From Actinomadura macra NBRC 14102 (GTDB lineage Bacteria > Actinomycetota > Actinomycetes > Streptosporangiales > Streptosporangiaceae): a DNA stretch of 64,000 nucleotides. The stretch spans positions 80,582-144,581 of the forward strand of contig NZ_BCQT01000027.1 in assembly GCF_001552215.1 (NCBI RefSeq), written 5' to 3'. The notes under the pieces are model-generated. The model did not search any database and had not been told where the DNA came from. It was given only the letters and a program-made list of their open reading frames with translations. Of this stretch, positions 1 through 8,029 are shown one piece after another (within the stretch, counting starts at the first letter, position 1; each line of letters starts with the position of its first letter). A program made the position numbers and the translations under genes.

Positions 1-1
1 C

Positions 2-298
2 GATCACGTGGGCGCGGCGTGCGTGGAGTGGCATCTGCACGCGTGGGACATGGCCCGGGCGTCGGGTGTCGACTATCGTCCGCGCGATCCCGATCTGCTG
101 GTGTCGGCGTGGCACTGGGGCGTGCCGCACCTGCCGCTCGCGGCGGGGGACGCGTGGGAGGCGGTCCTGCGGTCGTCGGGGCGCTCGCCGCGGTGGCCGG
201 ACGCGGACGAGGGGTCTGGCCGCAGGCGGGGTGGCCGGCGGGGTGCCAAGCGCCCGCCGGCGGCTCCGGGTGGACCGGTGGCCAGGCAGTCCAGGTAG
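2..298 (+). CDS. DinB-like / TIGR03086-type metal-binding protein, C-terminal part (5' partial)
   Basis: The frame is open to the left edge, so the N-terminus lies outside the window. About 98 residues are visible. The segment HLHAWDMARASG followed by a stretch ending in SPRW resembles the C-terminal half of the DinB/mycothiol-dependent isomerase-like fold (TIGR03086 type), where a late His in an H-x-W-D-x-A context helps bind the metal. The last 35 or so residues are Arg/Gly/Pro-rich and look like an unconserved tail. No partner gene is visible upstream. The family call rests on one motif and is moderate; enzymatic activity is unknown. Confidence 0.5.
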   Translation, partial: DHVGAACVEWHLHAWDMARASGVDYRPRDPDLLVSAWHWGVPHLPLAAGDAWEAVLRSSGRSPRWPDADEGSGRRRGGRRGAKRPPAAPGGPVARQSR

Positions 299-372
299 GC
301 GTGGCCTGGGTAGCGGCGCGTCACCTGGGTAGACAGGGAGCGTGGTGCGGCGGGGGAGAGGAGCCAGGCCCG

Positions 373-621
373 ATGGGGACCTGTGAGGTCTGCGGCAACG
401 ACTACGCGCTGTCCTTCGAGGTGCACGCGCAGGGCAGCGTGCACACGTTCGACTCGTTCGAGTGCGCGATCACGCGGATGGCGCCCATTTGCGAGCATTG
501 CGAGTGCCGGATCCTCGGGCACGGTGTCGAGGTGGACCGGCACTGGTACTGCTCGGCCCACTGTGCGCGCGCCGCCGATCCCGCGCGCGCCCGTCATATC
601 CACGACGCCGCGCCCGTGTGA
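373..621 (+). CDS. Small Cys-rich metal-binding protein (metallothionein/zinc-ribbon-like)
   Basis: An 82-residue protein starting at ATG 373. It carries C-x2-C near residue 4, a Cys near residue 35, C-x2-C-x-C near residue 45 and a terminal H-W-Y-C-S-x-H-C. The last element resembles the Y-Y-C-S-x-x-C core of bacterial SmtA-type metallothioneins, and the spacing also fits a small treble-clef/zinc-ribbon protein. It probably binds zinc through about eight Cys/His ligands. The longer frame that starts further upstream has no protein-like character before residue 1 of this call. The gene stands alone, 22 nt from the convergent NUDIX gene. Whether it stores metal or is structural cannot be decided. 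Confidence 0.65.
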   Translation: MGTCEVCGNDYALSFEVHAQGSVHTFDSFECAITRMAPICEHCECRILGHGVEVDRHWYCSAHCARAADPARARHIHDAAPV

Positions 622-643
622 GCCGACCGCGGCGGGCGGAGGC

Positions 644-1132
644 TCAGGGGATGGTGCCGAAGGGCTGCTCGCGGCCGTTCTCCAGGTAGACGGCCCGTTG
701 CTCGGCCAGGGCCCGCAGGCTCGGTGCCATCCGGCGGGCGATGTGCGGCGGTGCCAGTTCGGGGATCTTCTCCGGCGCCACCAGGACGTGGTCGGAGAGC
801 TCCTCGGGCGGCAGCCGGATCGCGCCGGCCTCGGCGGGGGTGATGGTGCCGCCGAAGACGAAGACGTTGACGGAGTCGACGCCGTTCTGGGGGGAGCCCC
901 AGTCGACGCAGACGAGGCCGTCCAGGCGGGGAACGAGGCCGAGTTCCTCCTCGCATTCGCGGATGCAGGCGGCGAGGGGTGACTCGTCGGCCTCGATCAC
1001 TCCGCCGGGCAGGAACCAGCCCTCCTTGTAGGTGGGCTTGACCAGCAGGACCCGCCCCAGGTCGTCCAGGAGCAGGGCCGCCGCGGCGCCGCGGGTGCGC
1101 GGCAGGGAGGCGTAGTACGCAAGGTCGGGCAT
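644..1132 (-). CDS. NUDIX hydrolase
   Basis: A 162-residue protein with a perfect Nudix box at residues 44-66: G, five residues, E, seven residues, R-E-C-E-E-E-L-G-L. The helix Glu residues coordinate the catalytic metal. The rest matches the usual single-domain alpha/beta/alpha length. Such proteins hydrolyse nucleoside diphosphates linked to another moiety (X), either to clean damaged nucleotides or to recycle metabolites. The substrate is not predictable here. It begins at ATG 1132 with a roughly 300-nt upstream gap and is transcribed alone. Confidence 0.9.
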   Translation of the reverse strand: MPDLAYYASLPRTRGAAAALLLDDLGRVLLVKPTYKEGWFLPGGVIEADESPLAACIRECEEELGLVPRLDGLVCVDWGSPQNGVDSVNVFVFGGTITPAEAGAIRLPPEELSDHVLVAPEKIPELAPPHIARRMAPSLRALAEQRAVYLENGREQPFGTIP

Positions 1133-1434
1133 GTACCGAGGTTAGGTGCGCCGGGCGCTCGCCGGATCGGCTCTCACGGGCGCGGGACCGCATCCGTCCG
1201 CGGGATCGGCACGGTGCCGCGAATCCGTTCGGTAACCGCACCTACGGTGACGAAAGGGCCATGACTACGGGCGACAACGCTTGACACGAGATCGTCAAGA
1301 GGGTCGGCTGGGCCGGAATAGCATCGGTTTGTGGGGTTCTGACCAGGGTGAACTCGGGCCGGCGGGGATCTGGTCCCGGAGTGAGGTTCTTCGAGCACCA
1401 TGGTGACGAAGGAGAGGCGCTTTCGAAACGGCCG
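1133..1434. other. Intergenic region upstream of the NUDIX gene
   Basis: About 300 nt lie between the NUDIX start and the MarR stop. No convincing gene is present; the frames here have no homology I recognise. The only structure I see is an inverted repeat, TTGAC-N8-GTCAA, at 1281-1298, which could be an operator for the leftward NUDIX gene. Confidence 0.5.
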
Positions 1435-1950
1435 CTATCGGCTGGCGTGGGGCCGATCGGACGGGCGGTCCGGGCCGGGTGCGGGTGGCCGCCCCGACCG
1501 CTGATCGGCGAAGCGCGGGTCGTGGTGGGCCAGAACCCGCAGCATCAGGTCCTTGAACTGCGCCAGCTCGCCCAGAGCGAGAGGTTCGAACAGCAGGTCG
1601 TCGAGGCGGTTCCGCCGCTCGTGGCTCGCGCCGAGGAACAGCCGGCCCGCCTCGGTGACGTCGAGGGCGTAGCGGCGGCGGTCGCCGGCGTCGCGGCGCC
1701 GCTCCACGTAGCCGGCCTCCTCCAGGGCGTCGATCATGCCGACCATGTCACCGGCGTCTATTCGCAGGTGTTCGCTGACCTCGCGCTGTGACAGCGGCCC
1801 CAGGCGTGCCACGCAGTCCAGGACCATCAGGTGCGGCAGGCGCACGCGCTCGCCGGGAAACGTCCGCGCCGATGTCCGCCGGGCGAGCCTGAGGAGCTCG
1901 AACAGCAGGTAGGACGGCGAATCGCGCAACGGGTCCGGCTGCTCCTGCAC
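1435..1950 (-). CDS. MarR family transcriptional regulator
   Basis: A 171-residue winged-helix protein. The core runs from L-x-H-L-M-V-L-D through the recognition helix (REVSEHLRIDAGDMVGMIDAL) to the wing (R-R-x-D-x-x-D-R-R), which is typical of MarR. I chose GTG 1950 because GGGAG sits 5 nt upstream; an earlier GTG at 1956 is crowded by the same Shine-Dalgarno. The gene is divergent from a DrrA/DrrB-type exporter, the classic arrangement for a ligand-responsive repressor of a drug pump. The roughly 35 C-terminal residues are Pro/Arg-rich and probably disordered. Confidence 0.9.
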   Translation of the reverse strand: MQEQPDPLRDSPSYLLFELLRLARRTSARTFPGERVRLPHLMVLDCVARLGPLSQREVSEHLRIDAGDMVGMIDALEEAGYVERRRDAGDRRRYALDVTEAGRLFLGASHERRNRLDDLLFEPLALGELAQFKDLMLRVLAHHDPRFADQRSGRPPAPGPDRPSDRPHASR

Positions 1951-1973
1951 TGCCACTCCCTTGGATGCTCTAA

Positions 1974-2009
1974 ATTCTCTTGACCTGAGAGATAGGAGAA
2001 TCCTACCGT
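1974..2009. promoter_or_regulatory. Candidate MarR operator and exporter promoter
   Basis: A low-GC stretch between the MarR and exporter genes. ATTCTC (1974-1979) and GAGAAT (1996-2001) form an inverted repeat with a 16-nt spacer. Nested inside is CTCT-N7-AGAG. TTGACC at 1980-1985 could be a -35 for the exporter, with a weak TACCGT at 2004-2009 as -10. Operator and promoter would overlap, as expected for repression. Confidence 0.45.
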
Positions 2010-2044
2010 TGGGGGAACCAAAAGCCGAACACGCGGGAGGCGTT

Positions 2045-3028
2045 ATGCCCGGCGCGGGACCGGCCGTCGAGGTCGACGGCCTGATCAAGAGATTCGGCGA
2101 CGTGGAGGCCGTGCGGGGGATCGAGTTCGCGGTCCGGCCGGGAGAGATCTTCGGATTCCTCGGCCCGAACGGCGCAGGAAAGTCCACCACGATCAATATG
2201 CTCTGCACGCTGCTGCGTCCCTCGGGCGGTACCGCGAGGGTCGCCGGGCACGATGTGGTGACCGAGCGCGACACCGTGCGCCGCAACATCGGGCTGGTCT
2301 TTCAGGATCCGACCCTTGACGGCTACCTGTCAGGAGAGCAGAACCTGCGCTTCCACGCCGAGCTCTACGGGGTGCCGAGGTCGGTCACCTCCGCCCGGAT
2401 CGAGCAGGTGCTCACCATGGTCGGGCTCTGGGAGCGGCGCGGTGACCGGGTGCAGACGTACTCGGGGGGCATGAAGCGGCGGCTGGAGATCGCCCGTGGC
2501 CTGCTGCACTCGCCGCGTGTGCTGTTCCTGGACGAGCCGACCGTCGGCCTGGATCCGCAGACACGGTCGTCGATCTGGGAGTACATCCGGCAGCTCAAGG
2601 AGGCCGAGGAGATCACAATCTTCATGACGACGCACTACATGGACGAGGCCGAGTACTGCGACCGGATCGCGATCATGGATTCGGGGCGGATCGTCGCGCT
2701 GGACACCCCCGAGGCGCTGAAGGCGGGCGTCGGCAAGGACCGGGTGCGTATCCAGACCGCCGACGACGAGGCCGCGATCGCCGCCCTGGAGAGCGGGTTC
2801 GGGCTGGAGGCGGGCGTGTCCGAGGGCGCCGTCACCTTCGCGGTCGCCTCCGGCGAGGCGTTCGTGCCGCGGCTGTTCGCCGAACTGGGCGTGCCGATCA
2901 GGTCGGTGAGCGTGTCCCGCCCGTCCCTGGACGATGTGTTCATGTCCTTCACCGGTTCGACGATCCGCGACGCCGAGGCCGGCGCGAGCGACCACATGCG
3001 CATGATGATGCGCGTGGCGAGGAGATGA
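2045..3028 (+). CDS. ABC transporter ATP-binding protein, DrrA family
   Basis: A 327-residue ATPase. Walker A GPNGAGKST lies at residues 40-48, the Q-loop at about 87, the signature YSGGM at 139-143, Walker B (VLFLDEP) at 159-165 and the switch His in TTHYMDEAE. The C-terminal 80 residues form the extra domain seen in daunorubicin-resistance ATPases. ATG 2045 has GGGAGG a few bases upstream. The stop overlaps the permease start by 4 nt (ATGA), so the two are translationally coupled. Together they should export a hydrophobic compound under control of the divergent MarR protein. Confidence 0.93.
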   Translation: MPGAGPAVEVDGLIKRFGDVEAVRGIEFAVRPGEIFGFLGPNGAGKSTTINMLCTLLRPSGGTARVAGHDVVTERDTVRRNIGLVFQDPTLDGYLSGEQNLRFHAELYGVPRSVTSARIEQVLTMVGLWERRGDRVQTYSGGMKRRLEIARGLLHSPRVLFLDEPTVGLDPQTRSSIWEYIRQLKEAEEITIFMTTHYMDEAEYCDRIAIMDSGRIVALDTPEALKAGVGKDRVRIQTADDEAAIAALESGFGLEAGVSEGAVTFAVASGEAFVPRLFAELGVPIRSVSVSRPSLDDVFMSFTGSTIRDAEAGASDHMRMMMRVARR

Positions 3029-3903
3029 CGATGGCGAGTACCGCCCCCGCCGGGGTCGTGCGGGTCACGGTGCCCGAGCGCAGCGTCCGGCACGACCTGC
3101 GCGCGGTGAAGATCGTCCTGCACCGCGAACTGATCCGGTTCTGGCGCGACAAGTTGCGGATGGTGTCCGGCCTGATCCAGCCGGTGCTGTGGCTGCTGGT
3201 CATGGGCACCGGACTGTCGAACCTGATGGCCAGCGGCGGCCCGGCCGGCGATGTGGACCTGAAGACCTTCATCTTCCCCGGCGTCTGCGCCATGTCGGTG
3301 ATGTTCACCGCGATGTTCTCGGCCGGGTCGATCGTGTGGGACCGCGAGTTCGGGTTCCTGCGCGAGATGCTGGTGGCGCCGGTCAGCCGCAGCGCGATCG
3401 TGGTCGGCAAGTGCGTCGGCGGCGCGCTGGTCGCGACGCTGCAGGGTGTGGTGATCGTGCTGCTGGCGGGGCTCGCCGGCGTCCCCTACGACCCGCTTCT
3501 GCTGCTGGAGCTGGTCGGGCTGATGTTCATCGGCGCGTTCGCGCTGACCGGGTTCGGCGTGATGATGGCCGCGCGCATCAAGAGCATGCAGTCGTTCTTC
3601 GGCCTCATGCAGATGGCGATGATGCCGATGATGTTCCTCTCGGGTGCGCTGTACCCGCTGAACGGATTGCCGACCTGGCTGACGATCCTCACCCGATTCA
3701 ACCCTCTGACGTACGCGGTGGACCCGCTGCGTCAGGCGGTCTTCGCCCACCTGGACGTCTCGCCGGCGCTGGAGCGGACCTTCAATCCCGGTGTCAGCTG
3801 GAACGGCTGGGTCGTTCCGGTGTGGATGGAAATCCTTATCGTCCTGCTCATGGGGGCGGGGTTGACGGGTGTGGCGATCTTGGAGTTCCGCCGCGCCGAG
3901 TGA
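3025..3903 (+). CDS. ABC transporter permease, DrrB / ABC-2 type
   Basis: A 292-residue membrane protein with about six hydrophobic segments and the ABC-2 landmarks: a cytoplasmic N-terminus with an amphipathic helix, W-D-R-E-F-G-F-L-R-E at the first cytosolic loop, and R-F-N-P-L-T-Y-A-V-D-P-L-R near the C-terminus. It forms the channel partner of the preceding ATPase. No substrate-binding protein is nearby, consistent with an exporter. The gene ends the operon. Confidence 0.92.
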   Translation: MTMASTAPAGVVRVTVPERSVRHDLRAVKIVLHRELIRFWRDKLRMVSGLIQPVLWLLVMGTGLSNLMASGGPAGDVDLKTFIFPGVCAMSVMFTAMFSAGSIVWDREFGFLREMLVAPVSRSAIVVGKCVGGALVATLQGVVIVLLAGLAGVPYDPLLLLELVGLMFIGAFALTGFGVMMAARIKSMQSFFGLMQMAMMPMMFLSGALYPLNGLPTWLTILTRFNPLTYAVDPLRQAVFAHLDVSPALERTFNPGVSWNGWVVPVWMEILIVLLMGAGLTGVAILEFRRAE

Positions 3904-3986
3904 CCCCCGGTACCGACCGCCCTTGTGATCAACCGTTCCTGTGGTCACTGGCCACGTCGCCGCGCGGCGCGCCACTGTGAAGAAAA

Positions 3987-4005
3987 GCACCGCGACGTGC
4001 GGTGC
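3987..4005. terminator. Hairpin downstream of the DrrAB operon
   Basis: GCACCGC and GCGGTGC form a 7-bp stem with a 5-nt loop. It lies between the exporter operon and the next gene and could terminate the former or sit in the leader of the latter. It also spans the upstream GTG at 4002, which argues against using that codon as the esterase start. Confidence 0.4.
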
Positions 4006-4058
4006 GGGAGAATACCCTTTGCGCACGGAGCGGATTCAGTTCTAAGCAAAGGGTGACA

Positions 4059-5246
4059 TTGGACGCGAAAAGGTTAAGGACGGCGCGGCGCGGTGTGGCG
4101 GCGGTGACCGCGGTCCTGGCGACCCTGACCGCCGTGGTGGTCATGGACGGGCCGGCGCCGCGCGCGGACGCCGTCGCGCGGACCGCGGCACCGGAGGCGC
4201 TGCGGATCACGCGGTTCCTGGGGGAGCGGCACCTTCCGCACATGATGAAGTTCCAGGACACCACCGTCGGGGGCCTGTCGGGCATCGACCGTGACCCGCG
4301 CACCGGCACCTGGTACTTCATCTCCGACGACCGGTGGCGGTACAACCCGGCGCGGTTCTACACCGGCCGGCTGGACATCGACCCCGGGAACGGGGCGTTC
4401 ACCGGAGTGGAGATCACCGGGGTCACGACGCTCGGGCGCCCCGACGGGTCCCCCTACCCGGCATACGGAAAGCCCGAGTCGGCCGATCCGGAGACGATCC
4501 GCTTCGACGGGCGAAGCGGCCGGCTGCTGTGGGCGCATGAGGGCGACCGCCCGGACGAGACGCACAAGGACATCCCGATATCGGACCTCTTCGTCCGCTG
4601 GTCGGACCGGGACGGCCGGTACCGAGGCGGGCTCCGGATCCCGAGAAACCTCGCGCTGACAGACTCCCAACGCGGCCCCCGGCGCAACTTCGGGTTCGAG
4701 GGGCTCACGTTCACCCCGCGCGGCATCGCCGCGATGGTGGAGGGACCCCGTTATGAGGACGGCGAGCCGCCGACCGTGGAGCACGGCACCCTCACCCGGC
4801 TGACGCTGTGGAGCCGCGACGGGCGCCCGCAGGCGCAGTACGCCTACCCCGTCGACCGGCTCCCGGCGGCGCCGGTTCCGGCGGGCGGCGCCACCGACAG
4901 CGGCGTCTCGGAGATCCTCTCGACCCGCGACGGCCGCTTCCTGGCATTGGAGCGGTCGTGGATCGAGGGGGTCGACTACAAGGTCAAGCTCTTCGAGTTC
5001 GATGTGCGGGGCGCCACGAACGTGCTGTTCAACGACAGGTTGTCCGGCGGTGCCCGGTTCCGGCCGGTGGCCAAGCGGCTCGTCGCCGACCTCGGCCGCT
5101 ACAGCACGCCGACGCAGAACCTTGAGGCGCTGGCCTGGGGGCCGCGCCTGAGGTCGGGGGAGTGCACGCTCGTCGTCGGGTCGGACGACAACTTCGACAG
5201 CCGCGAGACCACCCAGTTCCTGGCGTTCGCCGTCCGGGGTTGTTGA
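4059..5246 (+). CDS. Secreted esterase-like activity of phytase family protein
   Basis: About 395 residues. An Arg-rich N-terminus and a hydrophobic stretch form a signal peptide, then a beta-propeller-like domain follows with G-L-S-G-I-D-R-D-P-R-T-G-T-W-Y-F-I-S-D-D, H-E-G-D near residue 150 and N-F-G-F-E-G-L-T near residue 200. This is the pattern of the phytase-like family PF13449. Proteins of this type are exported and may hydrolyse phospho- or carboxyl-esters; the substrate is unknown. TTG 4059 has AAAGGG 5 nt upstream. GTG 4053 and GTG 4002 are alternatives; the latter overlaps a hairpin. It converges on the sigma factor gene with a strong terminator between. Confidence 0.8.
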   Translation: MDAKRLRTARRGVAAVTAVLATLTAVVVMDGPAPRADAVARTAAPEALRITRFLGERHLPHMMKFQDTTVGGLSGIDRDPRTGTWYFISDDRWRYNPARFYTGRLDIDPGNGAFTGVEITGVTTLGRPDGSPYPAYGKPESADPETIRFDGRSGRLLWAHEGDRPDETHKDIPISDLFVRWSDRDGRYRGGLRIPRNLALTDSQRGPRRNFGFEGLTFTPRGIAAMVEGPRYEDGEPPTVEHGTLTRLTLWSRDGRPQAQYAYPVDRLPAAPVPAGGATDSGVSEILSTRDGRFLALERSWIEGVDYKVKLFEFDVRGATNVLFNDRLSGGARFRPVAKRLVADLGRYSTPTQNLEALAWGPRLRSGECTLVVGSDDNFDSRETTQFLAFAVRGC

Positions 5247-5259
5247 TCTCGCACGGCAC

Positions 5260-5294
5260 AGGGCCCGCCAGACCGTGACGGTCTGGCGGGCCCT
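5260..5294. terminator. Bidirectional terminator between esterase and sigma factor genes
   Basis: A near-perfect hairpin with 16-bp arms (AGGGCCCGCCAGACCG on the left) and a 3-nt loop, TGA. It sits between two convergent genes and can terminate both. There is no T-tract, as is usual in this genome. Confidence 0.85.
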
Positions 5295-5322
5295 CGCACC
5301 TCGTGGCGTTCGGTGGTGCGGG

Positions 5323-6696
5323 TCAGACCGCGAAGTCCAGCAGGGGACTGGCGTTGCTGGGGTGCCGCAGCTTGGACAGAGACTCCTTCTCCAGCTGGCG
5401 GATCCGTTCCCGGGTCAGCCCGAGGGCACGGCCGATCTCGTCGAGGGTGCGGGGCGTCCCGTCGTACAGCCCGAACCGCATCGCCATGATCTTGGCTTCG
5501 CGGGGGGACAGGATGTCCAGGGTGCGGCGCAGCTGCTCGGCCATGAGCTGGCGGTCCACGAGTTCGGCGGCCTCGGGGCTGTCGGTGTCCTCGATGAGGT
5601 CGCCGATCCGGGTCTCGCCGTCCTCGCCGATGGTGGAGTCCAGGCTGATCGGCTGGCGGCTGGTGCGCAGCAGCTCGCGGATCTGCTCGGGGCTCTTGTC
5701 CAGCTCGACGGCCAGTTCCTCCGGCGTGGGTTCGCGGCCGAGGCGCTGGTGCATGTCGCGTTCGACACGGCTGAGCTTGCTCAGCATCTCCAGGACGTGC
5801 ACGGGCAGCCGAATGGTGCGGGCCGAGTCGGCGAAGCCGCGCTGGATGGCCTGCCGGATCCACCACATCGCATAGGTGGAGAACTTGTAGCCCTTGGAGT
5901 AGTCGAACTTCTCGACCGCGCGGATCAGGCCGAGGTTGCCCTCCTGGACGACGTCCAGCAGCGACAGGCCCCGGTCGGAGTACTTCTTGGCGACCGACAC
6001 GACAAGGCGGAGGTTGGCCTCCAGCATGTGGGCCTTGGCGCGGCGGCCGTCGGCGGCCACCCACTCCAGGTCGGCGCGGACGCGGGGCCCGTGCCGCTCG
6101 GTCTCCAGCTTGTGCTCGGCGTACAGGCCGGCCTCGATGCGCTTGGCGAGGTCCACCTCCTGCTCGGCGGTGAGCAGCTGCCGCCGCCCGATGGCCTTGA
6201 GGTAGGTGTGGACGGAGTCGCCCATGGTGGTGGACTGGTCGTCCAGGTCGGCGGCGGAGTCGGCGGCCTCGACCTCGGTCACGTCGAACGCCTCGTCCGC
6301 GGGGTCCTCGGAGCCGGCCTTCCCAGGGGCGTTGCCGGCTGCCTTGCCGGCTGCCTTGGCGGTGGTCTTGCGGGTGGCGCGCTTCTTGGGCGCGGCTGTG
6401 CCGGCCCTGGTGAGGGCGGGCTCGCCGCCCTTGTGGTCGGCGGTGCCGTTGGGGGTGGTGCCGTTCGCAGTGGCCGCGCGGCGGGCGGCGTCGCCTTCGC
6501 CGGCAAGGCTGATGCCCGACTCCGAAAGCTCGCGCACGATGGAGCGGCCCTGCGCCGGGCTTATGCCCGCGGCCTCGAAGGCCCCCCGCACCTCGTCGAG
6601 CGAGAGGCGCCCTTGGGCGCGGCCACGCTTCAGGAGCTCGTCGAGTGCGGGGCTCGCGGGCTCGGTGAGCGGGGTCTCTGCGGCGGTTCGCGGCAT
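5323..6696 (-). CDS. RNA polymerase sigma factor, sigma-70 family (group 1/2 type)
   Basis: A 457-residue sigma factor. Residues 15-70 form a small helical domain like region 1.1. Residues 70-155 are an Ala/Lys- then acid-rich linker. Region 1.2 starts near 155, region 2 covers 221-292 (LEANLRLVVSVAKKY at 225-239, KFSTYAMWWIRQAI at 271-284), then regions 3 and 4 ending in a helix-turn-helix (LTRERIRQLE). In region 3 the sequence IRLPVHVLEMLSKLSRVERD resembles HrdA/C/D-type factors more than HrdB. I cannot tell whether it is the principal factor or a group-2 paralogue. ATG 6696 follows an AGGGGGG stretch. The transcript leader appears to be about 200 nt. Confidence 0.93.
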   Translation of the reverse strand: MPRTAAETPLTEPASPALDELLKRGRAQGRLSLDEVRGAFEAAGISPAQGRSIVRELSESGISLAGEGDAARRAATANGTTPNGTADHKGGEPALTRAGTAAPKKRATRKTTAKAAGKAAGNAPGKAGSEDPADEAFDVTEVEAADSAADLDDQSTTMGDSVHTYLKAIGRRQLLTAEQEVDLAKRIEAGLYAEHKLETERHGPRVRADLEWVAADGRRAKAHMLEANLRLVVSVAKKYSDRGLSLLDVVQEGNLGLIRAVEKFDYSKGYKFSTYAMWWIRQAIQRGFADSARTIRLPVHVLEMLSKLSRVERDMHQRLGREPTPEELAVELDKSPEQIRELLRTSRQPISLDSTIGEDGETRIGDLIEDTDSPEAAELVDRQLMAEQLRRTLDILSPREAKIMAMRFGLYDGTPRTLDEIGRALGLTRERIRQLEKESLSKLRHPSNASPLLDFAV

Positions 6697-6908
6697 GGGG
6701 ACGCCCCCCTCCCTTCGGTGGTGTGGGTGCGGCGCGGATTGGTCGATCCCTGGTGGCGCGCGCACTTATCGGAACGTCGCACGGGCGGGTCCTTGTTCCC
6801 GACGCCGCTGATCGACCGTCTCGCCTGTGGACCGTGGAGGAACGATCCAGGAGGTCGTAGTGCCCGGAACAGGCATTTTCACACCGTTCGGCCCTGTCTG
6901 GTGTGACC

Positions 6909-6938
6909 TTACTACGTAAAGACACCGGGCTGTGGCAA
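6909..6938 (-). promoter_or_regulatory. Candidate promoter of the sigma factor gene
   Basis: Read on the minus strand, TTGCCA (6938-6933) and TAGTAA (6914-6909) are separated by 18 nt, a good housekeeping-type promoter. Initiation would be near 6902, giving a leader of about 205 nt before ATG 6696. I see no other strong promoter in the 250-nt gap. Confidence 0.55.
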
Positions 6939-6949
6939 CGTGACAAACT

Positions 6950-7969
6950 TCACCCGGACTCCGGCTTCGGCGGCCGCAGCGTCCGGCCATAACGCGCGAT
7001 GACACGTTCACGCAGCTCAGGATCGTCTCGGGGCACCGGTTCGAGGAAGACCTCGTCGATCTCCTCGTGCGCGGTCCGCAGTTCGCGGGCCATCCGGACG
7101 CAGGCGTGCTCGACGTCCCCGGCGGTCAGGGAGTCGCGGAAGTCCAGCCGGGCGCAAACCAGTACCCGGTCGGCGCCGACGGTCATGGTGACGATGTCGA
7201 CGACCCAGTCGATCTCGGGTGCGGCGCCGAGCCGGGCACGGACGTCGGCGACGATGCGGGGGTCGGCCTGGTTGCCGATGAGCAGGTTGAGGTTGATGCG
7301 GCCGAGCAGCAGCGCGACGGCGGTGAGCAGGGCGCCGATGAGGACCGATCCGACGCCGTCCCAGGCGGCCACGCCGGTCAGCTGGTGGAGGCCGAGGCCG
7401 GCGAAGGCCAGCAGGAGGCCGATGAGGGCGGCGGAGTCCTCCAGCAGGACGCTTATCGCGGTGGGCTCGTCCGTTCGGCGGATGTAGGTGGTGAGGGGGA
7501 GCGCCTCGTCGCGGGCGGCGGCGGTGACCTGCCATAGGGCCTGCCGCCAGGAGATCGCCTCCAGGACGAACGAGACGGCGAGGACGCAGTAGCCGACGAG
7601 CGGGTCGGCCTCCCCGCCGCGGTGGCCGGTGAGCGTCTGAATGCCCTGGTAGAAGGCGAACAGCGCGCCCATCCCGAAGATCGCGACGGCTACGAGCAGC
7701 GTCCAGATGTAGCGTTCCTTGCCGTAGCCGAGGGGGTGGCGGCGGTCGGCGGGCCGGCCGCTGCGGCGCAGGCCGACCATCAGCAGCACCTCGTTGAAGG
7801 TGTCGGCGATGGAGTGGGCGGCCTCGGCGGCCATCGACGCCGACCCGGTGAGCACCGCCGCGACGATCTTGGCGATGGCGATCCCGAGATTGGCGGCGAG
7901 CGCGAGCAGGACGGTGAGGCCGCTCTCGCTCCCGGCCTGCCGCCCGTCCTGGTCGCGCCCGTCGGTCAT
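6950..7969 (-). CDS. Cation diffusion facilitator family transporter
   Basis: A 339-residue membrane protein. The second transmembrane segment has the metal-site motif H-x3-D (H52, D56 in AAHSIADTFNE), followed by H-P-L-G-Y-G-K-E-R-Y and a second acidic site, EDSAAL, in a later segment. The C-terminal 90 residues are the cytosolic ferredoxin-like dimer domain. The combination HPLGYGKERY plus FAFYQGI is closer to the ZnT9-like branch than to FieF/CzcD. It probably exports Zn or another divalent cation in exchange for protons. It is single, with the sigma factor promoter immediately downstream. Confidence 0.9.
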   Translation of the reverse strand: MTDGRDQDGRQAGSESGLTVLLALAANLGIAIAKIVAAVLTGSASMAAEAAHSIADTFNEVLLMVGLRRSGRPADRRHPLGYGKERYIWTLLVAVAIFGMGALFAFYQGIQTLTGHRGGEADPLVGYCVLAVSFVLEAISWRQALWQVTAAARDEALPLTTYIRRTDEPTAISVLLEDSAALIGLLLAFAGLGLHQLTGVAAWDGVGSVLIGALLTAVALLLGRINLNLLIGNQADPRIVADVRARLGAAPEIDWVVDIVTMTVGADRVLVCARLDFRDSLTAGDVEHACVRMARELRTAHEEIDEVFLEPVPRDDPELRERVIARYGRTLRPPKPESG

Positions 7970-8029
7970 GGTGGACGTCCTGCCCCGGTGATCGCCCGGC
8001 CATGCGCCGGCGCCACGTGCCGGCCGGAT

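Noticed and set aside
6864..6892. ECF-type promoter GGAAC ... CGTT on the plus strand
   Set aside because: It points away from the sigma gene toward the 3' end of the converging transporter gene, so it has no target.
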